DNA of 64,000 nt, from the NCBI GenBank assembly GCA_002722295.1, contig PBLF01000011.1, positions 117,738-181,737 of the forward strand, written 5' to 3'. A model generated the notes under the pieces. That model was not told the origin of the DNA, made no database searches, and saw only the letters and a program-made list of their open reading frames with translations. This document shows positions 56,084 through 64,000 of the stretch, in pieces. Position 1 is the stretch's first letter, and each line of letters begins with the position of its first letter. Position numbers and translations under genes: made by a program. Source of the stretch: Stappia sp. Lineage in GTDB: Bacteria > Pseudomonadota > Alphaproteobacteria > Rhizobiales > Stappiaceae.

Positions 56084-57679
56084 ATGGCAAAGACCAAACC
56101 GAACAAGCTGAAGGCGCGCCTGCCGCGCGGCTTCGTCGACCGTTCCGCGTCCGACATTCGCGCCACCGACGCGATGCTGTCGAAGATCAGGGGCGTCTAC
56201 GAGAGCTACGGCTTCGATCCGGTCGAGACGCCGGCCTTCGAGTATACCGACTGTCTCGGCAAGTTCCTGCCCGACACGGATCGGCCCAATGCCGGCGTCT
56301 TCTCCGTGCAGGACGATGACGAACAGTGGATGAGCCTGCGCTACGATCTCACCGCGCCGCTCGCCCGCCATGTGGCGGAACACATCAACGAGATCCAGCT
56401 TCCCTTCCGCAGCTATCGCGCGGGCTGGGTGTTCCGCAACGAGAAGCCGGGACCGGGCCGCTTCCGCCAGTTCATGCAGTTCGACGCCGACACGGTCGGC
56501 GCGCCGGGCGTCCAGGCGGATGCCGAGATGTGCATGATGATGGCCGATACGATGGAGGCCCTTGGCATTCCGAGCGGGCAATACGTCATCCGCGTCAACA
56601 ACCGCAAGGTGCTCGACGGCGTGATGGAGGCCATCGGCCTTGGCGGCGAGGAAAACGCCGAGCGCCGGCTGACCGTGCTGCGCGCCATCGACAAGCTCGA
56701 CAAGTTCGGCATGGAGGGTGTGCGCCTGCTGCTTGGCGAGGGCCGCAAGGACGAGAGCGGCGACTTTACCAAGGGTGCGGGGCTGAGCGGCGAGCAGATA
56801 GACCGCTTGGAGCCTGTAATCATGGGCTTCAGGGTGGCCGTGCCCAAGGTGGAGGGCTCCGACCTTCCCTTTGATGACATGATCCCGAACGAGAAAACCG
56901 GAAACTTCGCGGACAATATCGCCACCTGCGAGAGGCTGGTACGTGACGCGACCAACGACGTCGAGCGGGAAGGCGCGGAAGAATTGCTCGCAATCAGCCG
57001 ACTGGTCACGGCTGCGGGTTATGGCACCAAGCGCATTTTGATCGACACCTCCGTCGTCCGTGGCCTCGAGTATTACACCGGCCCGGTCTATGAGGCGGAG
57101 TTGCTGTTTCCCGTCCCCAACGAGAAGGGCGAGGTCGTGCAGTTCGGTTCCGTCGGCGGCGGCGGGCGCTATGACGGGCTCGTCAAGCGCTTCACGGGCC
57201 GCGACGTTCCGGCGACGGGCTTCTCCATCGGTGTCTCGCGCCTCATGACGGCGCTCAAGAACCTCGGCAAGCTCGAGGCCGAGGAGGTGCTTGCCCCCGT
57301 CCTCGTCACCGTGATGGACGGCGATGCGGAGAGCCTGGCGCGCTACCAGCGCATGACGCAGGAACTGCGCGCCGCCGGCATCCGCACCGAGATGTATCAG
57401 GGCAACTGGAAGAAGTTCGGCAACCAGCTCAAGTATGCCGACCGGCGCGACTGTCCGCTCGCCATCATCCAGGGCGGTGACGAGCGCGCCGAGGGCACCG
57501 TCCAGATCAAGGACCTGGTGGAAGGCAAGCGTCTGTCCGGCGAGATCGCCGACAATGTGACCTGGCGCGAGAGCCGCCCGGCGCAGGTGAGCGTGCCGGA
57601 GGGCGAGCTTGTCGCCACCGTGCGCCGGATGCTGGCCGAGCAGGCGGACGACCGCGAAAAGGGAGCAGGCAGCCGATGA
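56084..57679 (+). CDS. hisS: Histidyl-tRNA synthetase
   Basis: This class II synthetase charges tRNA-His. At 531 residues it is longer than E. coli HisRS (424), as in many alphaproteobacteria. Motif 2 is the region [27 protein letters not shown]; the histidine-specific loop [20 protein letters not shown] (HisA) and motif 3 ([13 protein letters not shown]) follow. The C-terminal anticodon domain begins near residue 405 ([10 protein letters not shown]). The ATG at 56084 is chosen as the conserved start region [15 protein letters not shown] follows it. It overlaps hisZ by four bases (ATGA), so they are coupled. Confidence 0.94.
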   Translation: MAKTKPNKLKARLPRGFVDRSASDIRATDAMLSKIRGVYESYGFDPVETPAFEYTDCLGKFLPDTDRPNAGVFSVQDDDEQWMSLRYDLTAPLARHVAEHINEIQLPFRSYRAGWVFRNEKPGPGRFRQFMQFDADTVGAPGVQADAEMCMMMADTMEALGIPSGQYVIRVNNRKVLDGVMEAIGLGGEENAERRLTVLRAIDKLDKFGMEGVRLLLGEGRKDESGDFTKGAGLSGEQIDRLEPVIMGFRVAVPKVEGSDLPFDDMIPNEKTGNFADNIATCERLVRDATNDVEREGAEELLAISRLVTAAGYGTKRILIDTSVVRGLEYYTGPVYEAELLFPVPNEKGEVVQFGSVGGGGRYDGLVKRFTGRDVPATGFSIGVSRLMTALKNLGKLEAEEVLAPVLVTVMDGDAESLARYQRMTQELRAAGIRTEMYQGNWKKFGNQLKYADRRDCPLAIIQGGDERAEGTVQIKDLVEGKRLSGEIADNVTWRESRPAQVSVPEGELVATVRRMLAEQADDREKGAGSR

Positions 57680-58788
57680 GCCTTCTCAGCGAAACCCACG
57701 CCGGACTGGCCTCCCTTCTGGAAACGGCCGGCTTCCCGCGCGTCGAGCCCGCGATCCTGCAGCCCGCGTCCCTGTTTCTCGACCTGATCGGCGAGGACAT
57801 TCGCGGCCGCATGTTCCTGACCGCCGGTCCGGACGGCGAGGAGATGTGTCTGCGGCCCGACTACACCATCCCCGTCTGCCGCGCCCATCTCGACGGCGAG
57901 GACGCGCGCACGCCGGCGCGTTATTCCTATGTCGGCAAGGTGTTCCGCCAGCGCAGCCAGGGTGCGCCGGAGTTCCTGCAGGCGGGTGTCGAGTGCTTTG
58001 GACGCGACGATCTGGAAGCCGCCGACGCGGAAATCCTGGCGCTCGGCCTCGACAGCGTCCGCCACCTCGGCGTTGACGACGCGGATGTGCGCATCGGCGA
58101 CGAGGGTCTGTTTCGTGCCGTTCTGGAGGCGCTTTGCCCGCCAGCGGCCTGGAGCCGTCGCCTTGGCGAGCTTTTTGGCGAGACCGACCGTCTCGAGGCG
58201 GCGCTTGCCGTCATGGGCGCGAGCGAGGAGACCGGCAGCGCCCTTCCGGCAACGCCGACGCTTGCCCGTGTGCTCGAAGGGCTGGATCCGGCGGCGGCCA
58301 AGGGAGCGGTCGCCGAGCTTCTCGGGCTGACGGGCCTGCGCCCGGTCGGCGGGCGCTCGGCCGCCGATATCGCCGAGCGCCTGCTGGAGCAGGCGAGCCT
58401 CTCGGCCCAGGACCCGGCAACGGTCCGGGCGGCGGAGCTTTTGTCACGCTACCTGAAGATTTCCGGCACGCCGCGTGCGGCGCTCGCCGAAATCGAGGCC
58501 TTCGCCGCCGCGCAAGGGCTGGACCTCGGCACCGCGCCCGCGCGCTTCGCCGCGCGCCTTGAGGCCCTGGAGGCGCGGGGGATTGCCGCGGACGGCATGA
58601 GCTTCTCGGCCAGCTTCGGCCGCCGGCTCGACTATTACACGGGCTTCGTCTTCGAAATTCATTCCAGCTCGCGCCCGCACGCGGGACACATCGTCGGCGG
58701 TGGTCGCTATGACCGGCTGCTGTCGCTTCTTGGCGCCAGCGAGCCCATTCCCGCGACAGGCTTTTCCATCTGGCTCGATCGCATCTGA
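57676..58788 (+). CDS. hisZ: ATP phosphoribosyltransferase regulatory subunit HisZ
   Basis: This 370-residue HisRS-like paralogue lacks aminoacylation function and acts with the short HisG in the first step of histidine synthesis. It shows the class II core: [42 protein letters not shown], the family-typical [13 protein letters not shown] and [13 protein letters not shown]. It starts inside the hisS stop and precedes hisG by 78 bases. It lacks the C-terminal anticodon domain of HisS. Confidence 0.92.
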   Translation: MSLLSETHAGLASLLETAGFPRVEPAILQPASLFLDLIGEDIRGRMFLTAGPDGEEMCLRPDYTIPVCRAHLDGEDARTPARYSYVGKVFRQRSQGAPEFLQAGVECFGRDDLEAADAEILALGLDSVRHLGVDDADVRIGDEGLFRAVLEALCPPAAWSRRLGELFGETDRLEAALAVMGASEETGSALPATPTLARVLEGLDPAAAKGAVAELLGLTGLRPVGGRSAADIAERLLEQASLSAQDPATVRAAELLSRYLKISGTPRAALAEIEAFAAAQGLDLGTAPARFAARLEALEARGIAADGMSFSASFGRRLDYYTGFVFEIHSSSRPHAGHIVGGGRYDRLLSLLGASEPIPATGFSIWLDRI

Positions 58789-58866
58789 CACCCCGGGAGA
58801 GCGGACGTGGCGGGGGACACGCCACGCCCGGCACGAGCGGCTCGGGCCGCCCGACATGAGGCAGAC

Positions 58867-59865
58867 ATGACGACACCATTGATCATCGCCATTCCCTCCA
58901 AGGGCCGGCTGCAGGACAACACCCACGACTTCTTCGCCCGCGCCGGCCTGCCGGTGAAGCGGCCGGGAGGCGCGCGCAACTACCGTGGCCGTCTGGGACG
59001 TTTCGATGCGGCGGATGTGGAGATCGCCTTCCTGTCGGCCTCCGAGATCGCGCGCGAGCTCAGCGCCGGCAAGGCGCATCTCGGTGTCACCGGCCTCGAC
59101 CTGGTGAGCGAGACCATCGCGAACCCCGAGGAGAGCGTGCATGTGGTGACGCCGCTCGGCTTCGGCTTCGCGGATGTGGTCGTCGCGGTGCCGGACGCCT
59201 GGATCGATGTCTCGACCATGGCCGACCTCGTGGATGTCGCCTCGCATTTCCGCGCGCGGGGCGGGGCCTCCGTCGCCGGCGGGCGCATCCGTGTCGCGAC
59301 CAAGTATCTGGCGCTGACCCGGGCCTTTTTCGCGGAACACGGCCTGTCCGACTACCGCATCGTCGAAAGCGCCGGCGCGACGGAAGGCGCACCCGCCGCC
59401 GGTACGGCGGAGCTCATCGTCGACATCACGACCACCGGCTCGACCCTTGCGGCGAACAATCTCAAGGTGCTCGACGACGGCGTCATCCTCAAGAGCGAGG
59501 CCAACCTGGTCGCCTCCCGCAGCGCGTCCTGGAGCGAGGCGCAGCGCGCGGCCGCCCGTCTCATCCTCGACCGGATTTCCGCCGAGGAACGCGCGCGCGG
59601 CTTCCGCGAGATCCGCGCGCTCGTGCAGGCGCCGGAACTGACCGCGCGGGCTGCGGGGGAGACCTTCGGCGCCATCGCGCCCTTCGGCACGCAGGTCGGC
59701 CAGCCCCTGCTTCTGCACTGCCCGACGGGAAACGCCGCCGATTGCGCCAGGCTGCTGCGCGATCACGGCGCGCCGCATGTCAGCGTGACGACGCTCGACT
59801 ATGTCTTCACCGCGCAGAACCCGCTGTTCGACGCGCTGGCCGAAAAGATCCCGGCCGCCGGGTGA
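58867..59865 (+). CDS. hisG: ATP phosphoribosyltransferase catalytic subunit HisG
   Basis: This enzyme joins ATP and PRPP, the committed step of histidine synthesis. The 332 residues have the phosphoribosyltransferase parts [51 protein letters not shown] and the PRPP loop [19 protein letters not shown]. At about 100 residues beyond the short HisZ-dependent form, the C-terminal part (from about 225; [19 protein letters not shown] to [18 protein letters not shown]) is an extra domain, yet hisZ is present upstream. The ATG at 58867 is chosen because family similarity starts there. Confidence 0.92.
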   Translation: MTTPLIIAIPSKGRLQDNTHDFFARAGLPVKRPGGARNYRGRLGRFDAADVEIAFLSASEIARELSAGKAHLGVTGLDLVSETIANPEESVHVVTPLGFGFADVVVAVPDAWIDVSTMADLVDVASHFRARGGASVAGGRIRVATKYLALTRAFFAEHGLSDYRIVESAGATEGAPAAGTAELIVDITTTGSTLAANNLKVLDDGVILKSEANLVASRSASWSEAQRAAARLILDRISAEERARGFREIRALVQAPELTARAAGETFGAIAPFGTQVGQPLLLHCPTGNAADCARLLRDHGAPHVSVTTLDYVFTAQNPLFDALAEKIPAAG

Positions 59866-60022
59866 ACGTGCGTCAGGGGAAGCGCTGCGTCGTGTCGCGA
59901 GGGGGCGCTGTCCAAGACGCTTGCAATCGGGGCGCGGCGGACTATGGTCCCGCGCGGCATGGGAGGGATCGACCGGCGCGCTGCGCGAACCGGCCACCGG
60001 CAACAGGACAGCGAATTCAGGC

Positions 60023-61207
60023 GTGAAACCGACCCGTTCCGATTTTTCCGCCGGCGTCTCCGGCAGCGACCGTGAGCGCAACCGCGCGGACGCCTTTGCA
60101 CCGGCCGTGCTTTCCGTGGTGCTTCCGACCTATAACGAGCGCGACAACCTGCCCGTGCTGCTGGAGCGGCTCGAGACGGCGCTCGCCGGTATCGACTGGG
60201 AGGCGATCGTCGTCGACGACAATTCGCCCGACGGAACCGGGGAACTCGCCCGCGAACTCGCCCACATCAACCCGCGTCTGCGCGTGATCCGCAGGGTCGG
60301 ACGGCGCGGTCTGTCGGGCGCCTGCGTGGAAGGGATGCTGGCGTCCTCCGCCGACTATGTCGCGGTGATGGACGCCGACCTTCAGCATGACGAGACGCTG
60401 CTGCCCAGGATGCTTGCCGCGCTTTCCGGCGCCGACAACAAGGGCGGCGCGGATCTTGCCGTTGCCAGCCGCCACGTCGAAGGCGGAGCGGTGGGCGAGG
60501 GGCTTTCGGGCGTGCGCGCTTCGGGATCGGGTCTTGCCAACCGTCTGGCACGCACCTTTCTCAAGGTCGAGCTTTCCGATCCCATGAGCGGTTTCTTCAT
60601 GATCCGCCGGGCGGAGGTCGAACGCCTTGCCCCGAAATTGTCGTCGCAGGGGTTCAAGATCCTGCTCGATATCGTCGCGAGCGCACGCGGCTCGTTGCGG
60701 ATCGTCGAGCTTCCCTTCGTCTTCCGCGAGCGGCTGCACGGCGAAAGCAAGCTCGACACCCTCGTCGCACTCGATTTTCTGGGGCTCATCTTGTCCAAGC
60801 TCGCCGGGGATCTCGTCTCCATCCGCTTCCTGATGTTCATGATGGTGGGAGCCTCGGGCGTCGTCGTGCACATGGCGGTGCTCTTCACGCTGACCGAACT
60901 CTTCGCCGTGCCCTTCACCGCAGCGCAGACGTCGGCCACATTCGTCGCGATGACGTCGAACTTCTGGCTCAACAACCGCCTGACCTACCGGGATCGCCGG
61001 CTGAAGGGGCTTGCGGCCCTGCGCGGCCTGCTCACCTTCTACCTGGTGTGCAGCTTCGGCGTTCTGGCCAACGTCGGCGTCGCGACCATGATCTACCGCG
61101 AGGACGGTGGTCCTCTGCTCATCGGCATTGCCGGCGCCGCCGGCGCGGTCATGGGTGCGGTGTGGAACTATGCCGCAAGCTCCGTGCTGACCTGGCGCAA
61201 GGCCTGA
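60023..61207 (+). CDS. DPM1-like GT2 glycosyltransferase fused to GtrA
   Basis: This inner-membrane enzyme of 394 residues (GTG start at 60023) has a polyprenyl-phosphate sugar transferase domain (about 28-260). It shows SVVLPTYNERDNLPVLLE, VVDDNSPDGTGELA and the metal-binding DADLQHDE, then PMSGFFMIRR. It is followed by a four-span GtrA domain (about 268-392; RFLMFMMVGASGVVVHMAV, SNFWLNNRLTYRDR). It likely moves a sugar onto undecaprenyl phosphate, with GtrA assisting flipping. It precedes an ArnT-like transferase by 7 bases, so the two act in one pathway of envelope glycan or lipid A decoration. Confidence 0.87.
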   Translation: MKPTRSDFSAGVSGSDRERNRADAFAPAVLSVVLPTYNERDNLPVLLERLETALAGIDWEAIVVDDNSPDGTGELARELAHINPRLRVIRRVGRRGLSGACVEGMLASSADYVAVMDADLQHDETLLPRMLAALSGADNKGGADLAVASRHVEGGAVGEGLSGVRASGSGLANRLARTFLKVELSDPMSGFFMIRRAEVERLAPKLSSQGFKILLDIVASARGSLRIVELPFVFRERLHGESKLDTLVALDFLGLILSKLAGDLVSIRFLMFMMVGASGVVVHMAVLFTLTELFAVPFTAAQTSATFVAMTSNFWLNNRLTYRDRRLKGLAALRGLLTFYLVCSFGVLANVGVATMIYREDGGPLLIGIAGAAGAVMGAVWNYAASSVLTWRKA

Positions 61208-61214
61208 TCCCGCC

Positions 61215-62741
61215 ATGACGACCGCCGCGCCGCGTCGCGAAAGCGATCCGACACTTCCGTTCTTCCTGCGTCCCGCCGGGCTCGTGCTCGTCGTCGGCGT
61301 GCTGACGGCGATCAAGCTCTTCGTCGCCGGCGCCTCCGGCCTTGCCGAGGACGAGGCCTACTACCGCCTTTGGGGCCTCGCGCCGGCGCTTGGTTACTAC
61401 GATCATCCGCCCATGATCGCCTGGTGGACCTGGGCGGGCCTGTCGCTGTCGGGCGACGGATCGCTTGGCGTGCGCCTGATGCCGGTGCTTGCCGGGATGC
61501 TCGGCTCGCTTGCGCTGTGGCGCACGGGCCTGCTGCTCTTCGGCGAGCGGGCGGGCGGCTACGCGGTGCTGCTGTTCAACGCGGCGCCCATCATCGGCAT
61601 CGGCGGCCTGATGGCAACGCCGGACGCGCCCTCCGTCTTCTTCTGGGGGCTGGCGATCTGGGCGCTGGCCGAACTGCACCGGAGCGGCAACGGCTGGTGG
61701 TGGATCGCCATCGGAGCGATCGCGGGCCTTGGCCTGACATCGAAATACTCCGTCCTGTTCCTCGGTGCGGGCATCGTGCTGTGGCTCGTTTTCGTGCCCG
61801 AGGCGCGGCGCTGGTGGCGCTCCTGGCAACTGTGGGCGGGTGGTGCTGTCGCGGTTGCGCTTTTCGCCCCGGTGATCTCCTGGAACGCGGCCCACGAATG
61901 GGCCTCTTTCGTCAAGCAGTTCGGCCGGGCCGTGCCGCACGGCTGGACGCTGAAGTACGTCGGCGAGTTCTTCGGCGCGCTCGCGGGGCTTTTGAACCCG
62001 ATCACGGCGGTTCTGGTCCTTGTCGGCCTTGGCGGCTTGGTCGCGGATGTGCGCAAGGGGCGGGCCGAGGCCGGGTTGCTGTTCTGGACCAGCCTGCCGT
62101 TCCTGGCCTATCTGCTGTTTCATTCCTTCCACACCCGTGTGCAGGCCAACTGGCCGGCGCCGCTCTATCCCGCGCTCGTGCTGCTGGCGGCAAGCGTTGC
62201 CGCCGCGCCGCCGCTGACGGGACGCAGGGTCTGGCGCGGCCTTGCCGCCTGCGCCATCGTCGTCGGCATCGCCCTGGGCACGCTGGTGCAGATCCACGCC
62301 GTCGTCCCGATCACCGGCGCCTTCGCGCGCAAGGATCCGACTTTCCAGATCCGGGGCTGGGAGGGCATTCGCGGTGCGGTGCTGCGCATGGCGAAGGAGC
62401 AGAAGGTCTCCTGGATCGCCACTCATGGCTACGGGCTCAACGCCCAGCTCTCCTTCGCCCTGCGCGACACCACGCTGCGCGTCGAGCAGGTCAGCGAACG
62501 TATCCGCTATGTGATGGCGGAGCCGCTGCCTGTGGAGGTCGTTTCGCGTCCGGCGCTCTTCCTGACCGAGAAGCGGCGCGATCCGGGCGTCGACAAGCTG
62601 CGGGAGCGCTTCGGCGAGGTGGTTCGCCTTGGCACCCTCACGCGCACGGTGAAGGGCGTCACGCTCGAGAACCTTCTGGTCTACAAGGTGGCCAATCCGC
62701 ACGGCGGCGACCCGCGCGATCCGGTCTACCCGCTTCCCTGA
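61215..62741 (+). CDS. ArnT-like glycosyltransferase family 39 protein
   Basis: This is an integral-membrane GT-C transferase of 508 residues with about 11 spans. The first periplasmic loop has the acidic DEAYYRLWG and YYDHPPMIAWW motifs of the GT39/ArnT/PMT clan. Spans are rich in Leu/Ala/Trp, and the C-terminal 110 residues form a soluble periplasmic domain. It uses a polyprenyl-phosphate sugar and adds it to an envelope acceptor, with lipid A the likeliest. It sits in a probable operon with the GT2-GtrA gene before it and the HpnK-fold gene after it. Confidence 0.88.
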   Translation: MTTAAPRRESDPTLPFFLRPAGLVLVVGVLTAIKLFVAGASGLAEDEAYYRLWGLAPALGYYDHPPMIAWWTWAGLSLSGDGSLGVRLMPVLAGMLGSLALWRTGLLLFGERAGGYAVLLFNAAPIIGIGGLMATPDAPSVFFWGLAIWALAELHRSGNGWWWIAIGAIAGLGLTSKYSVLFLGAGIVLWLVFVPEARRWWRSWQLWAGGAVAVALFAPVISWNAAHEWASFVKQFGRAVPHGWTLKYVGEFFGALAGLLNPITAVLVLVGLGGLVADVRKGRAEAGLLFWTSLPFLAYLLFHSFHTRVQANWPAPLYPALVLLAASVAAAPPLTGRRVWRGLAACAIVVGIALGTLVQIHAVVPITGAFARKDPTFQIRGWEGIRGAVLRMAKEQKVSWIATHGYGLNAQLSFALRDTTLRVEQVSERIRYVMAEPLPVEVVSRPALFLTEKRRDPGVDKLRERFGEVVRLGTLTRTVKGVTLENLLVYKVANPHGGDPRDPVYPLP

Positions 62742-62881
62742 GCAGCGTGAGGCGAAGGGCCCTTGCAGGAATTGACGCTTGGCAAGGCAAAGTGCCTCGG
62801 CCATAGCTTATGGGTCCGCGCCCCATGGCGTGGTCCCGTGATCGGGACGGGACCTCGGACGACAGGTCGCGAAAACAACGC

Positions 62882-63688
62882 ATGAAGCGCATTCAGCTTA
62901 CCGCGCCCGACTACGGGCTCACATTCGGCATCGACCGCGCGCTGCGCCAGCTCGCGCAGGACGGGTTGCTTTCGGCAATCGGCTGCGTCGTCGCCTCCGA
63001 TCTGTGGTCGCGCGAATACCTGCCCCTGCGCGATGCGGTGGACGCCGTGCGCCATCACACGCGGGTCGGCCTGACACTGACGCTCACCGGCCCGCATGCA
63101 CCGCTGTCGGTGCGTGGTCGGGAACTCTTCGGCGAGCAGCTTCCGCGTGCGCGCTGGTGGCGCTGGCGAGACCGGTTGCGGCTCGTGCCCGACGAGGTGC
63201 TGGCAGAGGAAACCGACGCGCAGTTCACCTGTTTCGAGGAGTTCTACCAGCGCCCCGCCGAGTTCCTGCATGTGGGCGATGACCTTCTGGCCTGTCCGCG
63301 TATCGCGCGCGTCGTGCTCAAGCAGACCGGCCTTCGCCGCGTGCGGCCCTCGATCGTTTCGCCGTTCCCGACCGATCCCGCCGCCCGGCCCGGGCGCGCG
63401 GAAAAGCGCCTTGCCCGGCTCGCCCGGGAGAACGGACTGAGGATCGTGCCCCGCGCGCCGTCCTTCCCCACGAGCCCCGGCCGCAAGGCGCTGGAACAGC
63501 ATGTCTGGCGCGGCCTCAACGGACAGGAGGACGGAGCCGTCGTGCTCTGCCAGCCGGGCGAGGTGGACGACAGGCTCCGGCGCAGCGAACCGCGCGCGGC
63601 CCAGGAGGCGCGGCAGGCCCAGCTCGATTTCCTTCGAAGCCAGGCCTTCTCGCTGCTGATCGTGGAAAAGGACATCTTCCTCTACTGA
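62882..63688 (+). CDS. YdjC/HpnK-fold protein with lost metal site
   Basis: This 268-residue protein matches the ChbG/HpnK (YdjC, NaxD) deacetylase fold along its length, but the signature positions are changed. The usual ADD(F/Y)G is APDYG (8-12); the GLHxxLT histidine is Thr65 (GLTLTLT, 63-69); the DGHxH region reads HVGDDLLACP (130-139); and the final MCHPG is LCQPG (222-226). All metal-ligand histidines are therefore missing, so I call it a likely pseudoenzyme. It follows the ArnT-like gene by 140 bases; NaxD homologues elsewhere deacetylate the polyprenyl-phosphate amino sugar used by an ArnT-like transferase. Confidence 0.78.
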   Translation: MKRIQLTAPDYGLTFGIDRALRQLAQDGLLSAIGCVVASDLWSREYLPLRDAVDAVRHHTRVGLTLTLTGPHAPLSVRGRELFGEQLPRARWWRWRDRLRLVPDEVLAEETDAQFTCFEEFYQRPAEFLHVGDDLLACPRIARVVLKQTGLRRVRPSIVSPFPTDPAARPGRAEKRLARLARENGLRIVPRAPSFPTSPGRKALEQHVWRGLNGQEDGAVVLCQPGEVDDRLRRSEPRAAQEARQAQLDFLRSQAFSLLIVEKDIFLY

Positions 63689-64000
63689 GGAGGAAGCGGC
63701 GCGTCGTCCCGTGCCTCGCCGAGCAGCAACGCGCTGACGTCCTCGTCGAACAGGCGCCGACGGCCTTCCAGGAGCACGCATTCGGGATGTGCGGGGTCGC
63801 GCAGCGCGCGGGCAAGACCGTGTGCGCGCAGCACCTGAGCGCAACCGACCCAGTCGCCGTCGTCCCTCGGGCGGTTGACCGATGCCCAGCTCAGAGTGCC
63901 GCAGACATCGTCGCCAAAGGCGTGCCGGGCGTGCCATGAGGCGCCATGGGCCAGCAGGTGATCGGCAAGGCTCGCATTGCCCTGGAACACGGCGTGGTTC
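63682..64000 (-). CDS. Ankyrin-type repeat protein, 5' part outside the window
   Basis: The last 105 or so codons of a gene entering from the right edge are seen. The text ASLADHLLAHGASWHARHAF and DVCGTLSWASVNRP reads like ankyrin repeats (LLAHGA), followed by VGCAQVLRAHGLARALRDP and a charged end. Ankyrin arrays mediate protein contacts; the partner and the N-terminal part are not in the window. Its stop overlaps the HpnK-fold gene end by 7 bases. Confidence 0.6.
   Translation of the reverse strand, partial: NHAVFQGNASLADHLLAHGASWHARHAFGDDVCGTLSWASVNRPRDDGDWVGCAQVLRAHGLARALRDPAHPECVLLEGRRRLFDEDVSALLLGEARDDAPLPPQ

Overview
The window is GC-rich (roughly two-thirds G+C by eye) chromosomal DNA of an alphaproteobacterium, most likely a member of the Hyphomicrobiales (Rhizobiales) and possibly a marine Stappia-like lineage. 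Pointers are the GcrA cell-cycle regulator, the phoR-pstSCAB-phoU-phoB order, class I lysyl-tRNA synthetase, a SAM-II riboswitch in front of metZ, linked betIAB and choXWV operons, and an NaChBac-type sodium channel. I see no rRNA, prophage, insertion sequence or CRISPR array. It is mostly core chromosome with a few accessory-looking patches.

Region by region. 1-2.8 kb: end of a polyamine-type ABC transporter operon (permease), an SRPBCC protein, an uncharacterised protein and a TPR protein. 3-10.9 kb: the complete phosphate regulon core, phoR, pstS, pstC, pstA, pstB, phoU, phoB, with three 11-bp Pho repeats before pstS and a hairpin after pstS. 11-15 kb: gcrA on the minus strand, then an argD-argF-hslO operon. 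15-25 kb: a hydrolase, a sterol-desaturase-like membrane oxygenase, an amino-acid-type binding protein, a glycosyltransferase with an MshEN-like N-terminal domain, an SbcD/SbcC-like pair (YhaO/YhaN type) and tRNA-Gly(CCC). 25-31.4 kb: a voltage-gated sodium channel, bidomain dCTP deaminase, and a DUF2892-RND efflux operon behind an AT-rich palindromic operator.

31.5-41 kb: SAM-II riboswitch plus terminator controlling metZ, a CDP-alcohol phosphatidyltransferase, apaG, two tandem co-linear PAS-GGDEF-EAL paralogues, a TerB-like protein and lysK. 41-46.8 kb: a chemoreceptor, a membrane-anchored nuclease-like protein, an S24-type regulator that has lost its Ser/Lys dyad, a DUF952 protein, pyrD and arsC. 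46.8-54.2 kb: choline to glycine betaine osmoprotection, with betI-betA-betB and the choXWV uptake system, and a perfect BetI-type palindrome upstream of betI. 54.2-59.9 kb: a MATE exporter and the hisS-hisZ-hisG operon. 60-63.7 kb: a polyprenyl-phosphate sugar cluster (GT2-GtrA fusion, ArnT-like GT39, YdjC/HpnK-fold protein) in which the HpnK-fold protein has lost every expected metal-binding histidine. The window ends inside an ankyrin-type gene.

The observations I rate highest are this pseudo-deacetylase in a lipid-sugar modification cluster, the duplicated GGDEF/EAL pair with one broken GGDEF motif, the dyad-less S24 regulator, the MshEN-glycosyltransferase fusion, and the AT-rich operator whose cognate regulator is not in the window.
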